From Marasmius tenuissimus (taxonomy: Eukaryota > Basidiomycota > Agaricomycetes > Agaricales > Marasmiaceae), in assembly GCA_029532415.1 (NCBI GenBank), contig JAQOTA010000057.1, positions 186,001-250,000 on the forward strand: a stretch of 64,000 nt of DNA, in the 5' to 3' direction. The notes under the pieces were generated by a model. That model did not search any database and was not told where the DNA came from. It saw only the letters and a program-made list of their open reading frames with translations. This document shows positions 31,457-44,800 of the stretch, one piece after another (the stretch's first letter is position 1; each line of letters begins with the position of its first letter). A program made the translations under genes and the position numbers.

Positions 31457-34400
31457 GAACTGTCCAAAACTGTCCATCGAAATCAGGCAAGGAATTTTGA
31501 ACCTTCACATTCTGCACCTTAGCCTTTTATTCTCTCAGGTGACGCTTCGTCCGCAGTTGTACGACTAGGCTTCTTGTCGTCGTCACCTCGATTGCAATTC
31601 ACCACCAACGAAAACTTCGCCGGACATGTGCATGAAGCTCCGTGTTTCAATAAAAAAAAGCCATCTCAATGCGACCTCCAGCCTCTTCGTTCGTGACGCT
31701 CATTGGATCGAAGAACTCGCTCATCAGGCTCACGACGCACGTCTCGTGAGCTTTCAGGGCAGACTCCCGCCACTAGACGTCAATTCTGTCAACATCGTAG
31801 CCTTTAGTCGATTCTCAGACCGTCTTCAACTTGGTTCGTTGACGAACCGGTCCTACTGGGGCTGATGGTACATTATTAGAACAAGGTTTGTCGTGCTCGT
31901 CGGGTTTTTTGAGTGACAAGGTCGGCGGATATGTGCAATGGAACATCCGTCCTATTATGTCGCCCTGTCACTACTAGCATCCAACTTAGCTGGATACGAC
32001 ACTCACCCACAGGTCCAATGCTACCGATTCTCCGAAAACCTAGCTAGTTCTTTCTACGAAGGCAGCCGGTCGGACTCAAGGGTGTCTCAACGAGGTGGGA
32101 GTTTCAAACTTCATCATCTTCTGTGGTCACACTATCCTCGTCTCGAGCTAACAATTGCCTTCCTTACGGTAAAACTAGCAGAAGACACTGAGATACATCG
32201 TTAAAAGACAGACTTGGTAATCGCCGGAAAGGTCTCGCTTCTCCTGGGATCGAAGGTGAGCACTCCCAATTGAGGTCTCTGTATAGCAATACTCAAAGTC
32301 ACGAAGCCTGACGTTGCTTGCTCGTTGCGAGTCCAGCTATGAGGGGTTGGGACGTGGTACTTTAGCATCTCGAGCCTGGTGTTTGAGCCGGGTACGATCT
32401 GGATTTGCATTCACATTGAAGGGCCTGTCGAGTTGAGCTATTTGACGGACTAACTTCTAAAGGCGAGCCTCCATCCTACCGCTTACATCGTCACCATGAC
32501 CGTCAATCTAATCGTCATTCGCATCCGACAGGTCGTCTCAAGAAATCGCGCAACAGGAAGGTCGAGGGTAAAGGCAACAAGCAATCGAGCGGGCGGATGA
32601 TCGTGTCTTTTTTCGCGCGGTAGGACGGAGGTTTTACCAAGTTGTCCTGAGTTGACCGTGGTAATGTGTATTGACCTCTCGGCTCTCAAAGAAATATAGG
32701 GCATAAAATTGAACGGTAGAACATCCATGGTAGTTCGAGAGTACCCAACGAGCGAGCAGGTCAATCATTCAATGATTGACCTGCTTGCATTCAAGCCAAC
32801 TGAGTTCTAAAGTCGTGGACATGTTTCGTCAGATCAGTAAAACCAGGGACCGATGCAAATTGAACGAGAGGGCTCAATTCTCCTTTTGAGTGACAAGTGT
32901 TTGGCGGTCCATCTTGGACCTGTACTTGTGGTACAAGAAGGGATCATATAGACAGCTCTAGACTTGTGTGCGGTCGAGGGAGCATTGGAGGAATACGAAA
33001 CTCCCAACTCGTTTGGGGCCCCGATTTGGACTGGTACAAGCTCGAGACCCGGTCGTTATACCAACCCAAAGGGCACGACCTGCTTTGATATAATCCGATG
33101 TTTCAGGCTCAAGTTTGCCTCCTAGATATGCTTACCGTCAAGCATTCCGGTCTATCAGCTTTCGCAACGTCCCTCGAGCTCTATTATTCATGTTCAACGC
33201 GAATCTTGAACGTTGAGCCCTTTGTCATATTCAAGCGTCTATACTCTCGCCTGTTGAACTTCGGAACCCGAGGTTCAAGCGGTTGATATTCATATTCGAG
33301 AATTCCGCAACCACATTACCGATCAGTACCAGAACCCAGGATTCATTCGTTGGCAAAGTCAATATGATCTTCCAACTAAGTTCCTCGAATTCTTCCAGTT
33401 GGACTACAGTCTCCTACCCCAGCAGATCATCTTGGAGGCTGCATTAACTAGGCTCGAGGGGGTCATTTGGATCTCCACTGGTGCCGCAGGAGCCCCGTGC
33501 TGTACGTGTTTCATCAAACCTGCACGCTCAAACTTGTGCGCGTGTGGACCCGGAACTTTGCCAACGCCAATGCTCTCAGTGTTGGATAGATAGATCCAAT
33601 TCCCTCGTCCAAGGTCGGGACTATGTATATTGGGCGAGATAATGGAGTGGCTGAGGAGAACGAGGGGTCGAGTGAGCGTTGTATTATCGGTGGTCAACTG
33701 TAAGCGGTACTGCCCTAAGGTATCGGTTCTGTATGCTTATACCGTTCTACAGGACCTCGATCAGCGCACTCAATCTCAGTTGAGAGAAGCGAGAGTAGGC
33801 ACGGCACTACCACCGTATGTTCAGCAGCCCGTTCAGTCTATTCGTAGGAGTCATTTTGACCACCTTATTCCCCCTAGTCACTGAAAACTGCAAAAAACCT
33901 ATCAAGGGGTTGTTTTGTCCGGCAAACTATCCAAATATTGACCAGATCTTTCGACGACGTAAGTCTAGGGATGTTTGTATGCCCCCTGAATGCGCAAATG
34001 CTTCCATCTTCGGATCGCGGCGAACTTCACGACCTACCTGCCTGAAGACATTGCATTGCATCGTCTAACTGCCCGACAGTCCTCCACTCTGGTCTCAAAA
34101 TCAAGAGAGAACGGGTTGCTTCGTTCGACATTCTCATGCCTTTAACTTGTAAGTGTGGGAAACAAGGATGCTCGAGGAGGTACGAGGTAGGTCGTCAATG
34201 AAATGATTCATACGGTAGCAATTCAGTCCATACTCCGTGCGTGCCCCCCAGGGGAGGAGCATTAGATACGCCAGCTCTTGTTCACCGTGTAACTTGAGTA
34301 AATTCAGTGCCTGTAGCCTCCGATATACATCAAGATTGGACTTTTTGGACGATCGAGTTCAGATTCGATGGTTTTCGGTACGAGCGAGTCGATACATGCA

Positions 34401-36640
34401 TATGTTCCTAAGATTCTCGATCAAGACGAATGGCCAAGCTTCAAGCGTAGGACCAGGTCCAAGGCGTGCAATTCCTCAAATTCGTGGGCCGTCCTTGCGG
34501 GAAGCAAGCTTTCTAGAGGGCGGTCTGGTTAGACGAGTCAAGGAGCCACAGATGGAAGATAGCTCCGGATTGCAGGGTACCTTACAAATGCGTTATACCT
34601 GGCGACCCTGCCGTGTCGGGTGGCTGCAGGATACAAACTGCCTTACCAGACCGAGGCGTATTAACAGTCAATCTCGATCGGTGTGGCGCTACCGCGCGTG
34701 ATGGACCCAGTGGTCGATGTCTTCAACCTCTCCACGAGGATGAGTCTGCGAGCTGATGAGGATCAGTCTCTCGCCGTACAACCAAGAAAATCCACGTACC
34801 TCATTGAGCAACGTGTCCTCTGCATTCTTTTTGAGTCCACCAAGTCGTGACTAGTCTGACGGTTCCAATCACCGCCAATTTTAAAATCCCGAGCCCTGAA
34901 ATTGTCGTGCATTACTCTGAGATCCCGTGGGTTTTGACTTGAGAGTGACTGAGGGACGAGAATAATGATCAGAGCTCGGAAGTCGAGAGGATTGAAGAAT
35001 TGGCCCACCTATAGACGTCTGCACGGCGGTGAGACGCCTACCACACATCCCCGAAGTACGATCCAAATTGGCAGTGTAGCGACAACGATGCGTGCTTCTT
35101 GGACGGGGATTTCTCTCTGCAACTACATCATGAAACCTAGTGTGAAGCTAATCCCAGGAAAGGTTACAAGTGGGCATCGAGTTGGGGCGAGTCAGAGCCG
35201 AGTGCCCAACAATTACGCCCACGCTGGGCAGAGAACTCGGATACATGAGTTGCAGAGCCGGTTGTCAAGATCACCCAGTACAACACTTCCTGCATGCCCA
35301 TTCCCCATCGCCGAACCAGCCTATTACCAGTCAACCTTGGAGGATGACAATTATCCCGTATTGTTGGATGGTTCTTATGTTGAGTAGCGTGTAGAAATGC
35401 ACAGTCAAGACGAATTGCAAACTCGGAGATAGAGGCTACGCGTCATCTTCGTTCCTCGCCCTGTATCACCGACAAGAGCGAGAGGGATCGATGGCGGAGG
35501 AGAAAAAACTGAGAGGAGTGGAAGGGCTAGGCACGTAGGCACTGATCACCCTATACGATGTAGACAAGGTTAGTCAAACTCGAGGCTCCGAAACATGGGT
35601 TCGAGAAGAGAGATAAAAATGCCTTTGAAAGGGCAAGTAGTGGTGCTGGTGAGCAACGAGAATGACGGATGAAACAGAGATAGATGTGAAAGGAGAATAA
35701 AAGTGGAAGGAGGAAGAGGAATCGGCAAGCTTACTATGAATCTCTGGATCCCGACCTCCTTTCTCTCTCCAGGCCGCCGCAGCTCAATCATCCGCTGGCC
35801 TGCTATGAGACCTCCAATCGACTTGCGGTAAGGCGAGAACCAGACCTTTTGCCAGGCACCAAGATGTTGTTGGTGCACACAGGATGAAGACTTCTCAAGA
35901 CGTTTCTATGCAGGAGAGAGTAGTGTACGAGGTCAGTATGACATTGGAAGCTAGGGAGAAAATGTACAACTTATTGGGCTTCCTTCCTTTCCACGAGGCC
36001 CTGTATCACAAGAAACTGGGAAGGTCAGGGTCGAGGCTTGGTTCCACGTCCTCGGGAGTCGCCAACCTCAACCCGGTCTTTGTCGTCCTCATTGTCACGT
36101 CTCGTCGACGAGATACAGCCTCCAGGCGACAAGAACCTCCAGTATGCCCGTGCCCTGCTCTACTCCAGACCTAGCCGCAGTACTCCCACCGAAATCGATC
36201 TCTCTCATTGTCTGGCCTGTTCGGGGTCAGGGGTCAGTGGACTCGTCTTCTCGTCGGCTAGTCAACGTGAGCTGTTTGGGAGCAGAGCTTGGCGTAGGCA
36301 ACCTATCAATTATCGAAGGTCAAATGTCGTCTATCCCGGATGGCTTCGAGGAACGAACCCCCGCATAAGTTCAACGTCTGCTTCAGTCAAATTGATGAAG
36401 CCGTGAGTCGGTCGTTTTTCCTTGACAGATCATGCATGTCGATGAGAAGCTGTAAAGCGAGACTGTGAGCGACAGAAAATCCAGAATGATAGCAGCACTC
36501 AGTAGATCTGACCGTGCAACCGTAGTCATAAAGACGGAAAAGAGAATTGTCTTCGTCGTGATCGTGGTTCGAGAGAAAGGATGACAACAAACAAGCGCTC
36601 GTTGTTGTGTCTTTCACTCCACCATCCTTCCGACCAACCG
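31457..36640. other. Decayed, unassigned sequence (probably family B unit 3, right part)
   Basis: There are only short frames with scattered splice-like sites (for example GTGAGC donors and CTGAC branch sites) and no frame that can be chained into a gene. Text similarity to the other units is too weak to place blocks. I see no transposase, tRNA or tandem repeat here. Confidence 0.35.
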
Positions 36641-36644
36641 ACAT

Positions 36645-38207
36645 TCTTTTGTAGGTTGATGGTGAGCTCACTAAACCTCTTCGGTACTACGGCCTCAATA
36701 GGGCTTGTTTTAGCTCGGAAAGAAATCAATGTCGCCCAACTTTCGTCCCGCATCAAGACCAAAAAAATGACCTTTGACAACGCGCAATCCCGGCGAGCGT
36801 TCCAGAAACTACTGCAACATCTTGAAGTTTTGGCCCAAGCCTCCGATGAATCGACAGCAGAATGTGTATACTTTCAGACAAACGATTTCGTCTCGCTTTG
36901 CATCTGACGTCATGTCATTCAGGCAAACCCAGGACTGCAGCCCTGGCATCCATAACGTGCTACTCTCCGCCATGGATCGAGGTCTACGAGCTTTGGAAAG
37001 TGTAAATCATGCTTCTCTGAGTCCTAAGGAGGATGGCAGGTCTCAGGCCTCAGGCCATGGTTCATTGAGACGAGCTGTGGATATCATGCAAGTACGTCTG
37101 CTTCATTCCCTGATCCACTCTCACCTATGAATGCGTTATTCGTTTCTAAACTTGGGACACGTCATATTTGGGACACGAGTTTCGTTGAAGTGACGTTCCG
37201 GAACCCGCTATGAGCGTGAACAAGAAGCTGTCAGCGAGGGTATGTAGGTGCCAGCGGACTGCTATCACCATGGGCTCGACACCCGCAATAGTGTACATTG
37301 CCATCAGTTCATGCCATGCAGCCACTTTTGATTGGACGAATCAACTAGCTGGTATTGTGCAAGACTGTCTCTACGCCTTCACCCTCAAGAGCGAAGATGA
37401 TTTCAATGGATCTGGACGGAAAGAGACGAAAAGGAGAGTACTCAATGTTAAACGGGCCCCGAGATGAATCTCTGTTTCGAGGAAAGTGAGTTTCACGCTG
37501 ATAGCCGTATACTTTACCTCTGCTCACTTTTACTTCTCAGTCGTCGGCCTCTTCTGGAGCTGTTCAACCGTGCATTCGTCCATCAAATGAAATCTCCTCG
37601 CGCTCGTTCTCCAGTGACAAAATTACTCCGCTCAGGATTATTATGCCCGGATATACATAACTTCCATCGAGGATTAGACGGATTTGGATAGGCCATAGCG
37701 ACAGGATCTAAAGATGCGGGAAAGGAAACTTTTGGAAGGGTCGAATAGATCATGGGGGCTGTTGGGAGGTGAGTACTTGTACGTCCCGATACATCTCACT
37801 AGTTTGGGTACTCAGATCATGGGTTCAGTTTTTCGGTCCTGGAGATGAGAAAGGCTGCAGCATCGGCCAGTCGAATGCACCATCATACGACTCAGCGTCC
37901 AAGGTTCACGAAAAACCCTCTGAAAATGGCTAAAAAGCTGCAGAATATCTCAAACTCAGGCAATACGGCGCATGATTCAGCCCAAGATACGACTGGGATC
38001 CAGCCGCGCTCGCGAACATCAAGTAGCACCAGTGAGGACTCCACCAACTCAGAGGTTGCCTGGAGCATATCGCTGGAGATGACGGGCGTTAGGGCAAGAG
38101 TGATGGTCGATGGTATTCGCACTCGACATGATTGGAGTACTGTACCCTGCCAGTCTGTGGACTTGTCTCGTGTTTTTCAAGGATATCTACATCTACATCT
38201 ACAATAG
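36645..38207 (+). CDS. Possible spliced hypothetical gene
   Basis: Several adjacent stretches look coding. About 36,660-36,870 is a frame with an amphipathic segment (IGLVLARKEINVAQLSSRI). About 36,915-37,095 and 37,240-37,465 are further frames. About 37,850-38,207 is a Ser/Thr-rich tail ending at TAG. A plausible intron lies at about 36,865-36,923 (GTATAC..CTGACG..ATTCAG). I could not chain all pieces in one phase, and no family is recognised, so this may be a decayed gene. No copy of it was noticed elsewhere in the window. Confidence 0.3.
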
Positions 38208-39403
38208 AATAATTCATGAAGCGTCACGTGACAGAGTCAAACGCTCTAAAAAACCTGATTGGCTGTCGCCCAGTTGACGCCCAATTGACAGCCCAAGCGC
38301 CCCGCGGGAATTGACTGCTCCCGGTTCTTCCCTCCCCCCCTCCATGATCTGGCACGCTGACCACATATCTCTTCCACTACCCAGACCCTTATCTACTGTC
38401 CGGGAAACCATCATTTCCTCTTTTCAGGACCTGCTTAATGCATAGATAACCAAGCACAAACTGTTTGCCAGTAGCGTGCGGGAACGGAGAGGCCTCCAAT
38501 TGTTGTATGTCGGTGTGTTCCCCATTCCCACGTCTCACTTCTCAAGAAAGCTCAAAGGAAACCTACCCTACAGAATCCTAATCCTCACTGATGTGAGTGT
38601 CAAGTCCCGTGGAACGAAGACACGACTACAAATAGCTCAGTAGGTCCTTCAGTACCCTGTCACTTCAAACTTGGTTTATATGCTAATCATTTGTCCTTAA
38701 AACCACATTTAGTTGAATCCAGTCCCGTCTCAAATACAACCTTCATTGCGAGTTCTTACGCGCCAACCCCACGGAGTACGTGTCATGCATAATCTTCATA
38801 GATTGTTTCTGAAATGCTTTGGTATTCAGGACCACTAGCCGTAGTCAGTGACTGGTCAACGTTGATGGCTTATGAGTAGGACATCCAGTCTTCGACTAGG
38901 TCTTCACATTCACAAAATTGCGCGTGTGTATCACATTCCGTCCCTCACACTACTTCCAACTTCTAAGTCTGATACACAATCATCAATATAGTTCCCAATC
39001 TCGGCGTCTCCAGCCCCTCTACTGACCAATGTGTATGGGGCTCTGTCTCATCAATCACACCCCTACAAGTTTCGTTGGTACGGGAAATCACCTAACCCAC
39101 TAGGCTGGGAGGAGCTGGCCGAAGGCCGAGCGACGACTGGCTTTGGACAGCGATACGTCGATAACCAACAACTTGGCTCCAAGAGCCGGTTGAATGTATC
39201 GTAGTCAAATTTAATTTGAGCTGAATGGTATTCGTTTCAATAGAACCCTACTGTAAAGATACTTGACTCAAAGCCTCCCACTATTTCTCAGTGCCATCGG
39301 CACGAGTTGTCCCCTAGTACAGTACATGAAAAGAGCTAGCGCGGCAGTTGATGTAAGTGATAGAATACCCAATGAGAAAAATAGGTAACAATGATGCCCA
39401 AAA
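38208..39403. other. No gene recognised
   Basis: A GC-rich patch at 38,230-38,350 is followed by AT-rich sequence with isolated splice-like sites. No long frame or repeat is seen before the 3' end of family A copy 3. Confidence 0.4.
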
Positions 39404-41663
39404 CTAAAAGCTAATAGCGAGAATGTCCGAATCATTCGAGAGTGTGGATGAGAGGGGGGAGAGTAGGGCAGATAGGAACCCAGCGGAATGAGCGCCAGCT
39501 GTTGATGCTAATGATAGTGGAGTGAGATAGGCTAGAGCGAGAGGTATGAAGTGGGTTTCGTACTTTTTGACACAGTGGATGTTGGAGGTTTGCATTCAGA
39601 CTCTGCCAAGTAGGGGTTTAGAGATTCGCATGGGGATGGTAGATGAAGCTGACCTTGCTCAGACTGATTCAGGTCATTCGCAGGCTGGAAAACATGTTCA
39701 CCAACTCTGGTATGTCGAACAAAATCAGCTGTGGTCGGTTCCAAACCGTGAGGGAGTTGAGTTGGGTGAGTTGTAATGGGATTTTCGAGTGCTGAGATGT
39801 TTGCTATCGAGGGCGAGGCTCCAACATCGAGGGAAGGCTCTGCCAACGGAATCGGAGAAGATCAGACGACGGCAGAGGGAAGGAATAGGTAAAACGAGCC
39901 TTGGTTGACCCATGCAAACCGATCTGGGTCGCTCAGAGGTAGGTAGATGTTTTCGTCGAATTCGAGAAATTGAGCGAAGTCGGTGGTGGACAGGTCAAAA
40001 CCTCGAAGGACTTGATATTGGCGTAGGTGACTGTAGGCATCATTAGACCAAGAGTATGAGTAGAAATCTTGAAAGAGGTCGAGCTCTGTTGGAAGGCCAA
40101 AGTCGTGGCAGAGGTCTTCAGAGAGCGGAGAGTGGCCGTCTTCATCGAAAGACCAAAAATGAAAGGAAGAGGTGTTGCCATCGTGCAGGTCAAGAGGTGG
40201 TGGGTGAACAAAAAGGTAGATTGGTTGTTGGGATCGTTGGCGGGCTTCGGAGTCTGAAAGCCAGCCATACAACGAGGCGCGAGGATAGACGAGCTCTGAG
40301 AGATGTTAGTAGGTGGAAGGGGAGTGGAAAACAACGACGCACTGTAAACACTTAGATCCTTGTCCAAAGAGATTCCACGAGCACTGAAAACACTCCAGGC
40401 CTGCGCCATCCACGCCCACTCTGCATCCCAATTCCACCCCAACCGAAAATAGTCTCCACCAGTGAGCGTGAATCTACTTGAGATGTTAGATGAAAGAAGC
40501 GGATGGTTTTTTTAAACCCACCTTGTCAGCCCATTTTCCAGCAGTTTCCGATCTGAAAAACCATCCTTTAAACTCCTCCAGGCATTATTTGCGACGGCGA
40601 TGGGGGCGTTTGTCGACGTTGAAATGACCGTCGGCCGAAGTACTCGTTCAGGCACGACATCCCAGGCACCCGAAGAAACGACTCCACAGACGACAACGTC
40701 ATCGACTTGCTTCGACTTGAGGCTCGCCAAGAAACGCAACAGAACGTCTTCTTGGACGAGCTCTGCGGTCAAGGGCAGCTCTTCAACACCAAAATTCCGA
40801 ATACCAAGATCGAGTTCTGGCCCTGATGCAGATGGACCACGGCAAAACACTCCCCTTCCTAGATCCAACCACAATTCTTTTATCTTGCAACGCAATTGCC
40901 TCTGTAATCGTTTGGTTCAACTGGGTTTGGATATTACACTGACTACTTACAAGTAAACTATAGAGATACATCTTTCCAACAATCCCTGCATTCAACTGTG
41001 CAGCCGGCACCAGCTCTGAAGGAGCAATTCAGCAGAACTCGACCTTTGGCATCTAATCGGTACGTACCATTGTATAATAGTATTGATGGGATCGCTGACA
41101 GGTTGTAGCCGTACATTTGAGGTCCGTTTAACGTCCTAAAGCGACTTGAGTGTCCGTGCAATGCGAGGATAGCTGAAACACACAGTTCATTTATCATCAT
41201 GGCGAAATCCTTTTCAAAAGCCTGAAGCAAGTTTACCATTTCTCGAGCAAATGGGGAGTTGATTCCTAGCTTACCTTTTTTGCCTCTGGGCCACTGTATT
41301 CCACCACCGTGAATATTCTGCCCGGTCTATCCACAAGCTCCGCCGCATGAGTTGTTCTATCAGCTCGGAGTTGTCCCTCTTCCCAACTCCATCGATTCCC
41401 GTTATCCCACCGTCGTGGATATTTGTAGGTCCCATTCTTCCTCACCCTATAGATAGCGCCGCGCTTCACGTCAAAGTACTAGGGAATAGTCAGTTTTGAG
41501 CCCTCGGATACAATTTCCCATTCACCTCGTCGAAATCAGTCCGTTCCTTCTCCTTTGCTTGGACTATCGTTGTGGTGTTATTGACTTGGTCTCCCTGAAC
41601 CTGAACGAAGCTTCCGCCAGTGATCCGGAAATTGCGTGCGTTTTGAAAGAAGTGGGAAAGCAT
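39404..41663 (-). CDS. Family A gene, copy 3: 592 aa, most divergent N-terminus
   Basis: Ten exons: 41663-41526, 41478-41275, 41221-41068, 41015-40951, 40901-40522, 40476-40343, 40295-39910, 39837-39654, 39602-39564 and 39498-39404. The total is 1779 nt, in frame. Exons 6, 7, 9 and 10 have the same lengths as in copies 1 and 4 (134, 386, 39 and 95 nt). The N-terminus reads MLSHFFQNARNF, then GGSFVQVQGDQVNNTTTIVQ; this is closer to the form I know from other Agaricomycete proteins than the MISFFRKAKK start of copies 1, 2 and 4. The intron between exons 3 and 4 is 52 nt here and 51 nt in the others, which proves it must be spliced. Exon 7 ends with GFDLSTTDFAQFLEFDEN. Function unknown. Confidence 0.8.
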
Positions 41664-41815
41664 TGGGATGATGAGCTGGTGATACGTTGAATACGAGGGT
41701 GGAGGGGGGAGGTGATGGTAAGAAGACAACCCAGATGAAGCCCCACGAGCGGTCCACACCCATGCTGCGGTCAGAACATGCGATGTCCATGCTGTCTCGT
41801 TCGACAGCAATTCTG

Positions 41816-41823
41816 CTTATAGA
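41816..41823 (-). promoter_or_regulatory. TATA box candidate for family A copy 3
   Basis: TCTATAAG on the minus strand lies about 155 bp upstream of the ATG, followed by a CT-rich leader. The same word survives in unit 1 (about 13,475-13,483) where no A gene follows. It is altered to TCCATAAG upstream of copy 1 and to TCTAAAA in the flanks of copies 2 and 4. Confidence 0.45.
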
Positions 41824-41829
41824 CCTTCG

Positions 41830-44800
41830 CCGCACTACGCCCACATGGTGCTCCAGAGCTCAGCCCAATGCTGTTCTTATCGATATGACCAATTCAGTCA
41901 GAAATGCAGTTTGGGTCCCGATAAAGCCACTCACTGCCGCAATAAACGCCCGAACCTATTCACATTCAATCTCCTCGTTGACTAGTCCGACCCATTTATA
42001 GCCTTCTTCTGTGATCATGGAGCTGAGTATCTAGTTGGTCACCTGATGATTTTGCGTTTTGCGAGAATCGAGTTTGAAAGATAGTAGAGAATGCTGAGCG
42101 AGTCGTATCATGTCGAGCCTCGGGGTGAGAGTCATGAAACAAGAAGCACGAGTGGGATTCGGGCCGGAACAGAAACAGAATTTCGCAAAAAGCGCCCATG
42201 CCTCAACTTGCACTTGAACCACCACCACCGGGAACCGGGATACTAGTTTGTGGTATCCACCGCTGTCTACTCCAAGGTATCAAGTCAGCTTCTGGGTTTG
42301 GATTCGAGTGGTGCGTAGTTTGTATCATCCCCGGCCATTCGCGAGGTTGAGTCTTGCTCTCGGTAGTTGGCGGTTTCAGGTCCTAGACTGACTGTTTTGA
42401 TTTTCAGCAGAGAAAACAACCTCGAGCCAGTTGATCCCAGGGACATATCAACGGTATAGATAGCTCACGGGTTGGTTCCGGGCATATGAACTCTTGTGAA
42501 GGACTTACTGCTGTGTCTGCCTCGATTTTGCCTACGAACGTACTAACTGACGACTGTTTGCCCGTACTGTTACTAGAAGCCCCAAATCTGTTACCTATTC
42601 GACCATTTAAGGTTCAGCATAAATCTCGAGGATCAGTGTTCCTCCCTCCGAGCTATGATTTCCGGTTATTGAAGAAACATTCATAGACCAGGTTGCTTCG
42701 TACCGAGTATCTCTCCGCCGTTTGCATTTGGCATGCAACATTTGACTCCTGAATTGGTCCGCGCCGCATCGAAAACCGTGTCTTTCAAGCGTCAGACTTA
42801 GTTTAAACTCTCCCGATTCCTCACTTCTTGTTATCTAGACTTGGCGATCTTTGTTTGACTCGTATACCACGTCGGCTGGTCCTCGGAAGTAACGCACACC
42901 GAACCTTCATTGTGAGAGGTTCAACTGTCACTATTCTAGCATTTACGTCGAGGCTCGAACATTCGGAAGTGCGACCGGGTAACCCTTCACCGTATCCATC
43001 AATCTCTTTTGTCTAAAACCGCCTCAAGGTCTCGATTCGAAGATGAATTTCGGTCAGATGGATTGCAGTGGCTACATGTTATAACGAGCGGGTGCCTTCG
43101 GTAAGTCAGTGTTTGTTACTTCTCATCCAACATGTCTTTGAAACCCGGTTTCTAGACTACTCCGGTCGTTCTACTACAGTCGACTTGTTCACAAGAGATA
43201 CCGGGCGATGAAGCTTCATCACAACTCAATATTTGACGGTTCACACCGAGTACCGTGGACACCGTCGAGACCTTGCCTCTAAAATGTACTCGACATCTGG
43301 CAGAGATGCTCGATATGTCTCCGGTAAGTCAATCTCGTCACTCTTGGCCTGCATCCGTCCATCTTCAGTCAATTTCTAAGTCTCCTTAGCAAGTTCGGGA
43401 CCTTGAATTATGAATTAGAACTACACTCTCCGTCGTTATATCTCGTTGCAAGGGTCAAAAAAGTTTACCGACGCCATCTAGATACCAAGAAGCACCGGGA
43501 GCTGTCGTTTTGATTGAGCGAGGTGAGCTGAGTGAGTCCAGTATCATTATGGTCATTTGATCTGTTTGCTTTTCTATCTCTTAGTCCGGGGTACAATCTC
43601 CATCTACAGACTGGGTCGAAACCTTGTAAACGAGATTTCCGTGAACTCTCAACTAGTCTTGATCTGAAGGCCGGTCTCACGGTCGACGAGTGGTGTTCAA
43701 TGGGTTGGATACAGGTGGTGGGACTGGTGAGTATGGTGCCTTTACTATACCTCTCGTTTCATCGATATAAGTCTCTCCCGAGGTCCGAGCGACCATAACA
43801 GTCAATTACTAGTTTCCATCATTCCGAATACAAGCGCAGGCCCTGCTATGATATTCTGACCTCGCTGCAAAGGGAGTTCCAGAAAGGTCAGTTTTCCGTT
43901 GGACAATCCTTATACTCGTCACTTTGGGCTAACGAGCACCTTTCATTGAGTAGCCATCTTCATCTCAAATGAGGCACCGGTAGATTATGCTCGACCGACA
44001 AGTCCAAGATCCTGAGAAGCTAATTATTACCGCCGTGGGACTAGAAGGAAATACCCCAAAGACTCTGAACTTTCACATTCTTCCCGGACTGGCTATGGGT
44101 TATCGTTGAAAATCGGAGTAGTGAGGGCACAAAAGCCGCCACGTTGTGGACGCAATTGAGTAAGTTTGGGCCGCTCGGGATGAGCTCATTTGTCAGAGTA
44201 ACCCACGTTGCTATGCCTTTCTCCGTCATTCCACACGACTGACCTGTCGTGGACGCTCTCCCGGTCGTCAAGAAGACTTACGCGAGAGAAAAACTAAGGA
44301 GACCCCGTGGACATGGATTACACGTCGTGTTGGATTCATCCATGTACAGGAAACACTGTCTAACGAGCAAGCAATCGGAGGTTGGGAGGCAAATTGTTCA
44401 TGCCACTCGAGTTCAAGGCTGTAGGCCTGTCGCCTCAGAGTCAGGCCAGGGTTCTGGAGAATCTTGCAGATCGAATCAAAAGCCTCCATCCTTCGCAATT
44501 CTCTCACTCATTTCGGAACACATCTTGTGGCATTTATGTTGTTTCAACCGGCCTTCTTTCGCCGGCAGTAAACCAGAATTAAGGAGCGCGGGGGTTACCC
44601 GCACACAAATGGACGTATCATTTTGGTTCGCACTCTAGTCGGGATCACACATGAGGGTGATTGAGAGCTTGGGCATTGCTTTTACGTTCGGAATCCACCA
44701 GTCCGCTGAGGGTCTTATAATTTTAGTGGATTCTGAATCACCTAAATCCGACGTGAGTGTGATCTTGAAGGCTCAGAATGAATACAGGGAAGTGTTTGAA

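Noticed and set aside
41016..41067. Frameshift in exon 3 of family A copy 3
   Set aside because: The one-base length difference falls inside an intron that has donor, branch site and acceptor in all copies.
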